The notes beneath the pieces were generated by a model, which was not told the DNA's origin, did no database searches, and worked only from the letters and a program-made list of their open reading frames with translations. From positions 310,001 through 374,000 of the forward strand of contig NW_026870492.1 of assembly GCF_963576545.1 (NCBI RefSeq): a DNA stretch of 64,000 nt, written 5' to 3'. This document shows, one piece after another, positions 50,901 to 62,700 of this stretch. Source of the DNA: Limanda limanda (taxonomy: Eukaryota; Chordata; Actinopteri; Pleuronectiformes; Pleuronectidae). The first letter of the stretch is position 1, and each line of letters begins with the position of its first letter. Made by a program: the position numbers and the translations under genes.

Positions 50901-53753
50901 ATGGTACCGATCGATGCGCGCTACCCCATTTAGTGGGGGTAGAGCCTACTTGCAAGTCTCTCCGACCTTCACAAAAAAAGTTATTCAAGAATATCTCTTT
51001 CTCCTATGTGCTTTCATCCCTAACCCTAACCCTAACCCTTCCGAAAGTCGGAGAAGCTCAAGGATGGTACCGATCGATGCGCGCTACCCCATTTAGTGGG
51101 GGTAGAGCCTACTTGCAAGTCTCTCCGACCTTCACAAAAAAAGTTATTCAAGAATATCTCTTTCTCCTATGTGCTTTCATCCCTAACCCTAACCCTAACC
51201 CTTCCGAAAGTCGGAGAAGCTCAAGGATGGTACCGATCGATGCGCGCTACCCCATTTAGTGGGGGTAGAGCCTACTTGCAAGTCTCTCCGACCTTCACAA
51301 AAAAAGTTATTCAAGAATATCTCCTCAGATTTGGGGGAATTTCGTCGGTCGACCTCTTCCAAAGGTCGTACAAGCTCGGGGATGGTACCAATCGATCCGC
51401 AGGACCCAAATTAGTCCAGATGCAACCACTTTCCAAGTCTCTCCGACCTTCACAAAAAAAGTTATTCAAGAATATCTCTTTCTCCTATGTGCTTTCATCC
51501 CTAACCCTAACCCTAACCCTTCCGAAAGTCGGAGAAGCTCAAGGATGGTACCGATCGATGCGCGCTACCCCATTTAGTGGGGGTAGAGCCTACTTGCAAG
51601 TCTCTCCGACCTTCACAAAAAAAGTTATTCAAGAATATCTCTTTCTCCTATGTGCTTTCATCCCTAACCCTAACCCTAACCCTTCCGAAAGTCGGAGAAG
51701 CTCAAGGATGGTACCGATCGATGCGCGCTACCCCATTTAGTGGGGGTAGAGCCTACTTGCAAGTCTCTCCGACCTTCACAAAAAAATTTATTCAAGAATA
51801 TCTCCTCAGATTTGGGGGAATTTCGTCGGTCGACCTCTTCCAAAGTTCGTACAAGCTCAGGGATGGTACCAATCGATCCGCAGGACCCAAATTAGTCCAG
51901 ATGCAACCACTTTCCAAGTCTCTCCGACCTTCACAAAAAAGGTTATTCAAGAATATCTCTTTCTCCTATGTGCTTTCATCCCTAACCCTAACCCTAACCC
52001 TTCCGAAAGTCGGAGAAGCTCAAGGATGGTACCGATCGATGCGCGCAACCCCATTTAGTGGGGGTAGAGCCTACTTGCAAGTCTCTCCGACCTTCACAAA
52101 AAAAGTTATTCAAGAATATCTCCTCAGATTTGGGGGAATTTCGTCGGTCGACCTCTTCCGAAGGTCGTACAAGCTCGGGGATGGTACCAATCGATCCACA
52201 GGACCCAAATTAGTCCAGATGCAACCACTTTCCAAGTCTCTCCGACCTTCACAAAAAAAGTTATTCAAGAATATCTCTTTCTCCTATGTGCTTTCATCCC
52301 TAACCCTAACCCTAACCCTTCCGAAAGTCGGAGAAGCTCAAAGATGGTACCGATCGATGCGCGCTACCCCATTTAGTGGGGGTAGAGCCTACTTGCAAGT
52401 CTCTCCGACCTTCACAAAAAAAGTTATTCAAGAATATCTCTTTCTCCTATGTGCTTTCATCCCTAACCCTAACCCTAACCCTTCCGAAAGTCGGAGAAGC
52501 TCAAGGATGGTACCGATCGATGCGCGCAACCCCATTTAGTGGGGGTAGAGCCTACTTGCAAGTCTCTCCGACCTTCACAAAAAAAGTTATTCAAGAATAT
52601 CTCCTCAGATTTGGGGGAATTTCGTCGGTCGACCTCTTCCGAAGGTCGTACAAGCTCGTGGATGGTACCAATCGATCCGCAGGACCCAAATTAGTCCAGA
52701 TGCAACCACTTTCCAAGTCTCTCCGACCTTCACAAAAAAAGTTATTCAAGAATATCTCTTTCTCCTATGTGCTTTCATCCCTAACCCTAACCCTAACCCT
52801 TCCGAAAGTCGGAGAAGCTCAAGGATTGTACTGATCGATGCGCGCTACCCCATTTAGTGGGGGTAGAGCCTACTTGCAAGTCTCTCCGACCTTCACAAAA
52901 AAAGTTATTCAAGAATATCTCTTTCTCCTATGTGCTTTCATCCCTAACCCTAACCCTAACCCTTCCGAAAGTCGGAGAAGCTCAAGGATGGTACCGATCG
53001 ATGCGCGCTACCCCATTTAGTGGGGGTAGAGCCTACTTGCAAGTCTCTCCGACCTTCACAAAAAAAGTTATTCAAGAATATCTCCTCAGATTTGGGGGAA
53101 TTTCGTCGGTCGACCTCTTCCGAAGGTCGTACAAGCTCGGGGATGGTACCAATCGATCCGCAGGACCCAAATTAGTCCAGATGCAACCACTTTCCAAGTC
53201 TCTCCGACCTTCACAAAAAAAGTTATTCAAGAATATCTCTTTCTCCTATGTGCTTTCATCCCTAACCCTAACCCTAACCCTTCCGAAAGTCGGAGAAGCT
53301 CAAGGATGGTACCGATCGATGCGCGTTACCCCATTTAGTGGGGGTAGAGCCTACTTGCAAGTCTCTCCGACCTTCACAAAAAAAGTTATTCAAGAATATC
53401 TCTTTCTCCTATGTGCTTTCATCCCTAACCCTAACCCTAACCCTTCCGAAAGTCGGAGAAGCTCAAGGATGGTACCGATCGATGCGCGCTACCCCATTTA
53501 GTGGGGGTAGAGCCTACTTGCAAGTCTCTCCGACCTTCACAAAAAAAGTTATTCAAGAATATCTCCTCAGATTTGGGGGAATTTCGTCGGTCGACCTCTT
53601 CCGAAGGTCGTACAAGCTCGGGGATGGTACCAATCGATCCGCAGGACCCAAATTAGTCCAGATGCAACCACTTTCCAAGTCTCTCCGACTTTCACAAAAA
53701 AAGTTATTCAAGAATATCTCTTTCTCCTATGTGCTTTCATCCCTAACCCTAAA
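41901..53753. repeat. HOR of about 4.16 kb with ordered variant markers
   Basis: A recurring marker order is seen: B with GTTCGACC, then B with AAGCTCAGGG, then B with CTCGTGGATGG, then A with CCCTAAACC. The CTCAGGG marker lies at 32616, 40007, 43537, 47703 and 51859; the CTCGTGG marker lies at 33416, 40807, 44337, 48497 and 52659. Their separation is 800, 800, 800, 794 and 800 bp; the 794 is explained by one missing hexamer. Successive copies are 7391, 3530, about 4160 and about 4160 bp apart. The CCCTAAACC marker is at 41901, 45105, 49579 and 53753. Hence this region and the 7391-bp unit descend from one ancestral block. A second change, AAGTTCGTAC, marks 51845. Confidence 0.8.
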
Positions 53754-56700
53754 CCTAACCCTTCCGAAAGTCGGAGAAGCTCAAGGATGGTACCGATCGA
53801 TGCGCGCTACCCCATTTAGTGGGGGTAAAGCCTACTTGCAAGTCTCTCCGACCTTCACAAAAAAAGTTATTCAAGAATATCTCTTTCTCCTATGTGCTTT
53901 CATCCCTAACCCTAACCCTAACCCTTCCGAAAGTCGGAGAAGCTCAAGGATGGTACCGATCGATGCGCGCTACCCCATTTAGTGGGGGTAGAGCCTACTT
54001 GCAAGTCTCTCCGACCTTCACAAAAAAAGTTATTCAAGAATATCTCTTTCTCCTATGTGCTTTCATCCCTAACCCTAACCCTAACCCTTCCGAAAGTCGG
54101 AGAAGCTCAAGGATGGTACCGATCGATGCGCGCTACCCCATTTAGTGGGGGTAAAGCCTACTTGAAAGTCTCTCCGACCTTCACAAAAAAAGTTATTCAA
54201 GAATATCTCTTTCTCCTATGTGCTTTCATCCCTAACCCTAACCCTAACCCTTCCGAAAGTCGGAGAAGCTCAAGGATGGTACTGATCGATGTGCGTTACC
54301 CCATTTAGTGGGGGTAGAGCCTACTTGCAAGTCTCTCCGACCTTCACAAAAAAAGTTATTCAAGAATATCTCCTCAGATTTGGGGGAATTTCGTCGTTCG
54401 ACCTCTTCCGAAGGTCGTACAAGCTCGGGGATGGTACCAATCGATCCGCAGGACCCAAATTAGTCCAGATGCAACCACTTTCCAAGTCTCTCCGACCTTC
54501 ACAAAAAAAGTTATTCAAGAATATCTCTTTCTCCTATGTGCTTTCATCCCTAACCCTAACCCTAACCCTTCCGAAAGTCGGAGAAGCTCAAGGATGGTAC
54601 CGATCGATGCGCGCTACCCCATTTAGTGGGGGTAGAGCCTACTTGCAAGTCTCTCCGACCTTCACAAAAAAAGTTATTCAAGAATATCTCTTTCTCCTAT
54701 GTGCTTTCATCCCTAACCCTAACCCTAACCCTTCCGAAAGTCGGAGAAGCTCAAGGATGGTACCGATCGATGCGCGCTACCCCATTTAGTGGGGGTAGAG
54801 CCTACTTGCAAGTCTCTCCGACCTTCACAAAAAAAGTTATTCAAGAATATCTCTTTCTCCTATGTGCTTTCATCCCTAACCCTAACCCTAACCCTTCCGA
54901 AAGTCGGAGAAGCTCAAGGATGGTACCGATCGATGTGCGCTACCCCATTTAGTGGGGGTAGAGCCTACTTGCAAGTCTCTCCGACCTTCACAAAAAAAGT
55001 TATTCAAGAATATCTCCTCAGATTTGGGGGAATTTCGTCGGTCGACCTCTTCCAAAGGTCGTACAAGCTCGGGGATGGTACCAATCGATCCGCAGGACCC
55101 AAATTAGTCCAGATGCAACCACTTTCCAAGTCTCTCCGACCTTCACAAAAAAAGTTATTCAAGAATATCTCTTTCTCCTATGTGCTTTCATCCCTAACCC
55201 TAACCCTAACCCTTCCGAAAGTCGGAGAAGCTCAAGGATGGTACCGATCGATGCGCGCAACCCCATTTAGTGGGGGTAGAGCCTACTTGCAAGTCTCTCC
55301 GACCTTCACAAAAAAAGTTATTCAAGAATATCTCCTCAGATTTGGGGGAATTTCGTCGGTCGACCTCTTCCGAAGGTCGTACAAGCTCGGGGATGGTACC
55401 AATCGATCTGCAGGACCCAAATTAGTCCAGATGCAACCACTTTCCAAGTCTCTCCGACCTTCACAAAAAAAGTTATTCAAGAATATCTCTTTCTCCTATG
55501 TGCTTTCATCCCTAACCCTAACCCTAACCCTTCCGAAAGTCGGAGAAGCTCAAGGATGGTACCGATCGATGCGCGCTACCCCATTTAGTGGGGGTAGAGC
55601 CTACTTGCAAGTCTCTCCGACCTTCACAAAAAAAGTTATTCAAGAATATCTCTTTCTCCTATGTGCTTTCATCCCTAACCCTAACCCTAACCCTTCCGAA
55701 AGTCGGAGAAGCTCAAGGATGGTACCGATCGATGCGCGCAACCCCATTTAGTGGGGGTAGAGCCTACTTGCAAGTCTCTCCGACCTTCACAAAAAAAGTT
55801 ATTCAAGAATATCTCCTCAGATTTGGGGGAATTTCGTCGGTCGACCTCTTCCGAAGGTCGTACAAGCTCGGGGATGGTACCAATCGATCCGCAGGACCCA
55901 AATTAGTCCAGATGCAACCACTTTCCAAGTCTCTCCGACCTTCACAAAAAAAGTTATTCAAGAATATCTCTTTCTCCTATGTGCTTTCATCCCTAACCCT
56001 AACCCTAACCCTTCCGAAAGTCGGAGAAGCTCAAGGATGGTACCGATCGATGCGCGCTACCCCATTTAGTGGGGGTACAGCCTACTTGCAAGTCTCTCCG
56101 ACCTTCACAAAAAAAGTTATTCAAGAATATCTCTTTCTCCTATGTGCTTTCATCCCTAACCCTAACCCTAACCCTTCCGAAAGTCGGAGAAGCTCAAGGA
56201 TGGTACCGATCGATGCGCGCTACCCCATTTAGTGGGGGTAGAGCCTACTTGCAAGTCTCTCCGACCTTCACAAAAAAAGTTATTCAAGAATATCTCTTTC
56301 TCCTATGTGCTTTCATCCCTAACCCTAACCCTAACCCTTCCGAAAGTCGGAGAAGCTCAAGGATGGTACCGATCGATGCGCGCTACCCCATTTAGTGGGG
56401 GTAGAGCCTACTTGAAAGTCTCTCCGACCTTCACAAAAAAAGTTATTCAAGAATATCTCTTTCTCCTATGTGCTTTCATCCCTAACCCTAACCCTAACCC
56501 TTCCGAAAGTCGGAGAAGCTCAAGGATGGTACCGATCGATGCGCGCTACCCCATTTAGTGGGGGTAGAGCCTACTTGCAAGTCTCTCCGACCTTCACAAA
56601 AAAAGTTATTCAAGAATATCTCCTCAGATTTGGGGGAATTTCGTCGGTCGACCTCTTCCGAAGGTCGTACAAGCTCGGGGATGGTACCAATCGATCCGCA

Positions 56701-59700
56701 GGACCCAAATTAGTCCAGATGCAACCACTTTCCAAGTCTCTCCGACCTTCACAAAAAAAGTTATTCAAGAATATCTCTTTCTCCTATGTGCTTTCATCCC
56801 TAACCCTAACCCTAACCCTTCCGAAAGTCGGAGAAGCTCAAGGATGGTACTGATCGATGCGCGTTACCCCATTTAGTGGGGGTAGAGCCTACTTGCAAGT
56901 CTCTCCGACCTTCACAAAAAAAGTTATTCAAGAATATCTCCTCAGATTTGGGGGAATTTCGTCGTTCGACCTCTTCCGAAGGTCGTACAAGCTCGGGGAT
57001 GGTACCAATCGATCCGCAGGACCCAAATTAGTCCAGATGCAACCACTTTCCAAGTCTCTCCGACCTTCACAAAAAAAGTTATTCAAGAATATCTCTTTCT
57101 CCTATGTGCTTTCATCCCTAACCCTAACCCTAACCCTTCCGAAAGTCGGAGAAGCTCAAGGATGGTACCGATCGATGCGCGCTACCCCATTTAGTGGGGG
57201 TAGAGGCTACTTGCAAGTCTCTCCGACCTTCACAAAAAAAGTTATTCAAGAATATCTCTTTCTCCTATGTGCTTTCATCCCTAACCCTAACCCTAACCCT
57301 TCCGAAAGTCGGAGAAGCTCAAGGATGGTACCGATCGATGCGCGCTACCCCATTTAGTGGGGGTAGAGCCTACTTGCAAGTCTCTCCGACCTTCACAAAA
57401 AAAGTTATTCAAGAATATCTCTTTCTCCTATGTGCTTTCATCCCTAACCCTAACCCTAACCCTTCCGAAAGTCGGAGAAGCTCAAGGATGGTACCGATCG
57501 ATGTGCGCTACCCCATTTAGTGGGGGTAGAGCCTACTTGCAAGTCTCTCCGACCTTCACAAAAAAAGTTATTCAAGAATATCTCCTCAGATTTGGGGGAA
57601 TTTCGTCGGTCGACCTCTTCCAAAGGTCGTACAAGCTCGGGGATGGTACCAATCGATCCGCAGGACCCAAATTAGTCCAGATGCAACCACTTTCCAAGTC
57701 TCTCCGACCTTCACAAAAAAAGTTATTCAAGAATATCTCTTTCTCCTATGTGCTTTCATCCCTAACCCTAACCCTAACCCTTCCGAAAGTCGGAGAAGCT
57801 CAAGGATGGTACCGATCGATGCGCGCAACCCCATTTAGTGGGGGTAGAGCCTACTTGCAAGTCTCTCCGACCTTCACAAAAAAAGTTATTCAAGAATATC
57901 TCCTCAGATTTGGGGGAATTTCGTCGGTCGACCTCTTCCGAAGGTCGTACAAGCTCGGGGATGGTACCAATCGATCTGCAGGACCCAAATTAGTCCAGAT
58001 GCAACCACTTTCCAAGTCTCTCCGACCTTCACAAAAAAAGTTATTCAAGAATATCTCTTTCTCCTATGTGCTTTCATCCCTAACCCTAACCCTAACCCTT
58101 CCGAAAGTCGGAGAAGCTCAAGGATGGTACCGATCGATGCGCGCTACCCCATTTAGTGGGGGTAGAGCCTACTTGCAAGTCTCTCCGACCTTCACAAAAA
58201 AAGTTATTCAAGAATATCTCTTTCTCCTATGTGCTTTCATCCCTAACCCTAACCCTAACCCTTCCGAAAGTCGGAGAAGCTCAAGGATGGTACCGATCGA
58301 TGCGCGCAACCCCATTTAGTGGGGGTAGAGCCTACTTGCAAGTCTCTCCGACCTTCACAAAAAAAGTTATTCAAGAATATCTCTTTCTCCTATGTGCTTT
58401 CATCCCTAACCCTAACCCTAACCCTTCCGAAAGTCGGAGAAGCTCAAGGATGGTACCGATCGATGTGCGCTACCCCATTTAGTGGGGGTAGAGCCTACTT
58501 GCAAGTCTCTCCGACCTTCACAAAAAAAGTTATTCAAGAATATCTCCTCAGATTTGGGGGAATTTCGTCGGTCGACCTCTTCCAAAGGTCGTACAAGCTC
58601 GGGGATGGTACCAATCGATCCGCAGGACCCAAATTAGTCCAGATGCAACCACTTTCCAAGTCTCTCCGACCTTCACAAAAAAAGTTATTCAAGAATATCT
58701 CTTTCTCCTATGTGCTTTCATCCCTAACCCTAACCCTAACCCTTCCGAAAGTCGGAGAAGCTCAAGGATGGTACCGATCGATGCGCGCAACCCCATTTAG
58801 TGGGGGTAGAGCCTACTTGCAAGTCTCTCCGACCTTCACAAAAAAAGTTATTCAAGAATATCTCCTCAGATTTGGGGGAATTTCGTCGGTCGACCTCTTC
58901 CGAAGGTCGTACAAGCTCGGGGATGGTACCAATCGATCTGCAGGACCCAAATTAGTCCAGATGCAACCACTTTCCAAGTCTCTCCGACCTTCACAAAAAA
59001 AGTTATTCAAGAATATCTCTTTCTCCTATGTGCTTTCATCCCTAACCCTAACCCTAACCCTTCCGAAAGTCGGAGAAGCTCAAGGATGGTACCGATCGAT
59101 GTGCGCTACCCCATTTAGTGGGGGTAGAGCCTACTTGCAAGTCTCTCAGACCTTCACAAAAAAAGTTATTCAAGAATATCTCCTCAGATTTGGGGGAATT
59201 TCGTCGGTCGACCTCTTCCAAAGGTCGTACAAGCTCGGGGATGGTACCAATCGATCCGCAGGACCCAAATTAGTCCAGATGCAACCACTTTCCAAGTCTC
59301 TCCGACCTTCACAAAAAAAGTTATTCAAGAATATCTCTTTCTCCTATGTGCTTTCATCCCTAACCCTAACCCTAACCCTTCCGAAAGTCGGAGAAGCTCA
59401 AGGATGGTACCGATCGATGCGCGCAACCCCATTTAGTGGGGGTAGAGCCTACTTGCAAGTCTCTCCGACCTTCACAAAAAAAGTTATTCAAGAATATCTC
59501 CTCAGATTTGGGGGAATTTCGTCGGTCGACCTCTTCCGAAGGTCGTACAAGCTCGGGGATGGTACCAATCGATCTGCAGGACCCAAATTAGTCCAGATGC
59601 AACCACTTTCCAAGTCTCTCCGACCTTCACAAAAAAAGTTATTCAAGAATATCTCTTTCTCCTATGTGCTTTCATCCCTAACCCTAACCCTAACCCTTCC

Positions 59701-62700
59701 GAAAGTCGGAGAAGCTCAAGGATGGTACCGATCGATGCGCGCTACCCCATTTAGTGGGGGTAGAGCCTACTTGCAAGTCTCTCCGACCTTCACAAAAAAA
59801 GTTATTCAAGAATATCTCTTTCTCCTATGTGCTTTCATCCCTAACCCTAACCCTAACCCTTCCGAAAGTCGGAGAAGCTCAAGGATGGTACCGATCGATG
59901 CGCGCAACCCCATTTAGTGGGGGTAGAGCCTACTTGCAAGTCTCTCCGACCTTCACAAAAAAAGTTATTCAAGAATATCTCCTCAGATTTGGGGGAATTT
60001 CGTCGGTCGACCTCTTCCGAAGGTCGTACAAGCTCGGGGATGGTACCAATCGATCCGCAGGACCCAAATTAGTCCAGATGCAACCACTTTCCAAGTCTCT
60101 CCGACCTTCACAAAAAAAGTTATTCAAGAATATCTCTTTCTCCTATGTGCTTTCATCCCTAACCCTAACCCTAACCCTTCCGAAAGTCGGAGAAGCTCAA
60201 GGATGGTACCGATCGATGCGCGCTACCCCATTTAGTGGGGGTAGAGCCTACTTGCAAGTCTCTCCGACCTTCACAAAAAAAGTTATTCAAGAATATCTCT
60301 TTCTCCTATGTGCTTTCATCCCTAACCCTAACCCTAACCCTTCCGAAAGTCGGAGAAGCTCAAAGATGGTACCGATCGATGCGCGCTACCCCATTTAGTG
60401 GGGGTAGAGCCTACTTGCAAGTCTCTCCGACCTTCACAAAAAAAGTTATTCAAGAATATCTCCTCAGATTTGGGGGAATTTCGTCGGTCGACCTCTTCCG
60501 AAGGTCGTACAAGCTCGGGGATGGTACCAATCGATCAGCAGGACCCAAATTAGTCCAGATGCAACCACTTTCCAAGTCTCTCCGACCTTCACAAAAAAAG
60601 TTATTCAAGAATATCTCTTTCTCCTATGTGCTTTCATCCCTAACCCTAACCCTAACCCTTCCGAAAGTCGGAGAAGCTCAAGGATGGTACCGATCGATGC
60701 GCGCTACCCCATTTAGTGGGGGTAGAGCCTACTTGCAAGTCTCTCCGACCTTCACAAAAAAAGTTATTCAAGAATATCTCTTTCTCCTATGTGCTTTCAT
60801 CCCTAACCCTAACCCTAACCCTTCCGAAAGTCGGAGAAGCTCAAGGATGGTACCGATCGATGCGCGCTACCCCATTTAGTGGGGGTAGAGCCTACTTGCA
60901 AGTCTCTCCGACCTTCACAAAAAAAGTTATTCAAGAATATCTCTTTCTCCTATGTGCTTTCATCCCTAACCCTAACCCTTCCGAAAGTCGGAGAAGCTCA
61001 AGGATGGTACCGATCGATGCGCGCAACCCCATTTAGTGGGGGTAGAGCCTACTTGCAAGTCTCTCCGACCTTCACAAAAAAAGTTATTCAAGAATATCTC
61101 CTCAGATTTGGGGGAATTTCGTCGGTCGACCTCTTCCGAAGGTCGTACAAGCTCGGGGATGGTACCAATCGATCCGCAGGACCCAAATTAGTCCAGATGC
61201 AACCACTTTCCAAGTCTCTCCGACCTTCACAAAAAAAGTTATTCAAGAATATCTCTTTCTCCTATGTGCTTTCATCCCTAACCCTAACCCTAACCCTTCC
61301 GAAAGTCGGAGAAGCTCAAGGATGGTACCGATCGATGCGCGCTACCCCATTTAGTGGGGGTAGAGCCTACTTGCAAGTCTCTCCGACCTTCACAAAAAAA
61401 GTTATTCAAGAATATCTCTTTCTCCTATGTGCTTTCATCCCTAACCCTAACCCTAACCCTTCCGAAAGTCGGAGAAGCTCAAGGATGGTACCGATCGATG
61501 CGCGCTACCCCATTTAGTGGGGGTAGAGCCTACTTGCAAGTCTCTCCGACCTTCACAAAAAAAGTTATTCAAGAATATCTCCTCAGATTTGGGGGAATTT
61601 CGTCGGTCGACATCTTCCGAAGGTCGTACAAGCTCGGGGATGGTACCAATCGATCCGCAGGACCCAAATTAGTCCAGATGCAACCACTTTCCAAGTCTCT
61701 CCGACCTTCACAAAAAAAGTTATTCAAGAATATCTCTTTCTCCTATGTGCTTTCATCCCTAACCCTAACCCTAACCCTTCCGAAAGTCGGAGAAGCTCAA
61801 GGATGGTACCGATCGATGCGTGCTACCCCATTTAGTGGGGGTAGAGCCTACTTGCAAGTCTCTCCGACCTTCACAAAAAAAGTTATTCAAGAATATCTCT
61901 TTCTCCTATGTGCTTTCATCCCTAACCCTAACCCTAACCCTTCCGAAAGTCGGAGAAGCTCAAGGATGGTACCGATCGATGCGCGCTACCCCATTTAGTG
62001 GGGGTAGAGCCTACTTGCAAGTCTCTCCGACCTTTACAAAAAAAGTTATTCAAGAATATCTCCTCAGATTTGGGGGAATTTCGTCGGTCGACCTCTTCCG
62101 AAGGTCGTACAAGCTCGGGGATGGTACCAATCGATCCGCAGGACCCAAATTAGTCCAGATGCAACCACTTTCCAAGTCTCTCCGACCTTCACAAAAAAAG
62201 TTATTCAAGAATATCTCTTTCTCCTATGTGCTTTCATCCCTAACCCTAACCCTAACCCTTCCGAAAGTCGGAGAAGCTCAAGGATGGTACCGATCGATGC
62301 GCGCTACCCCATTTAGCGGGGGTAGAGCCTACTTGCAAGTCTCTCCGACCTTCACAAAAAAAGTTATTCAAGAATATCTCTTTCTCCTATGTGCTTTCAT
62401 CCCTAACCCTAACCCTAACCCTTCCGAAAGTCGGAGAAGCTCAAGGATGGTACCGATCGATGCGCGCTACCCCATTTAGTGGGGGTAGAGCCTACTTGCA
62501 AGTCTCTCCGACCTTCACAAAAAAAGTTATTCAAGAATATCTCTTTCTCCTATGTGCTTTCATCCCTAACCCTAACCCTAACCCTTCCGAAAGTCGGAGA
62601 AGCTCAAGGATGGTACCGATCGATGCGCGCTACCCCATTTAGTGGGGGTAGAGCCTACTTGCAAGTCTCTCCGACCTTCACAAAAAAAGTTATTCAAGAA

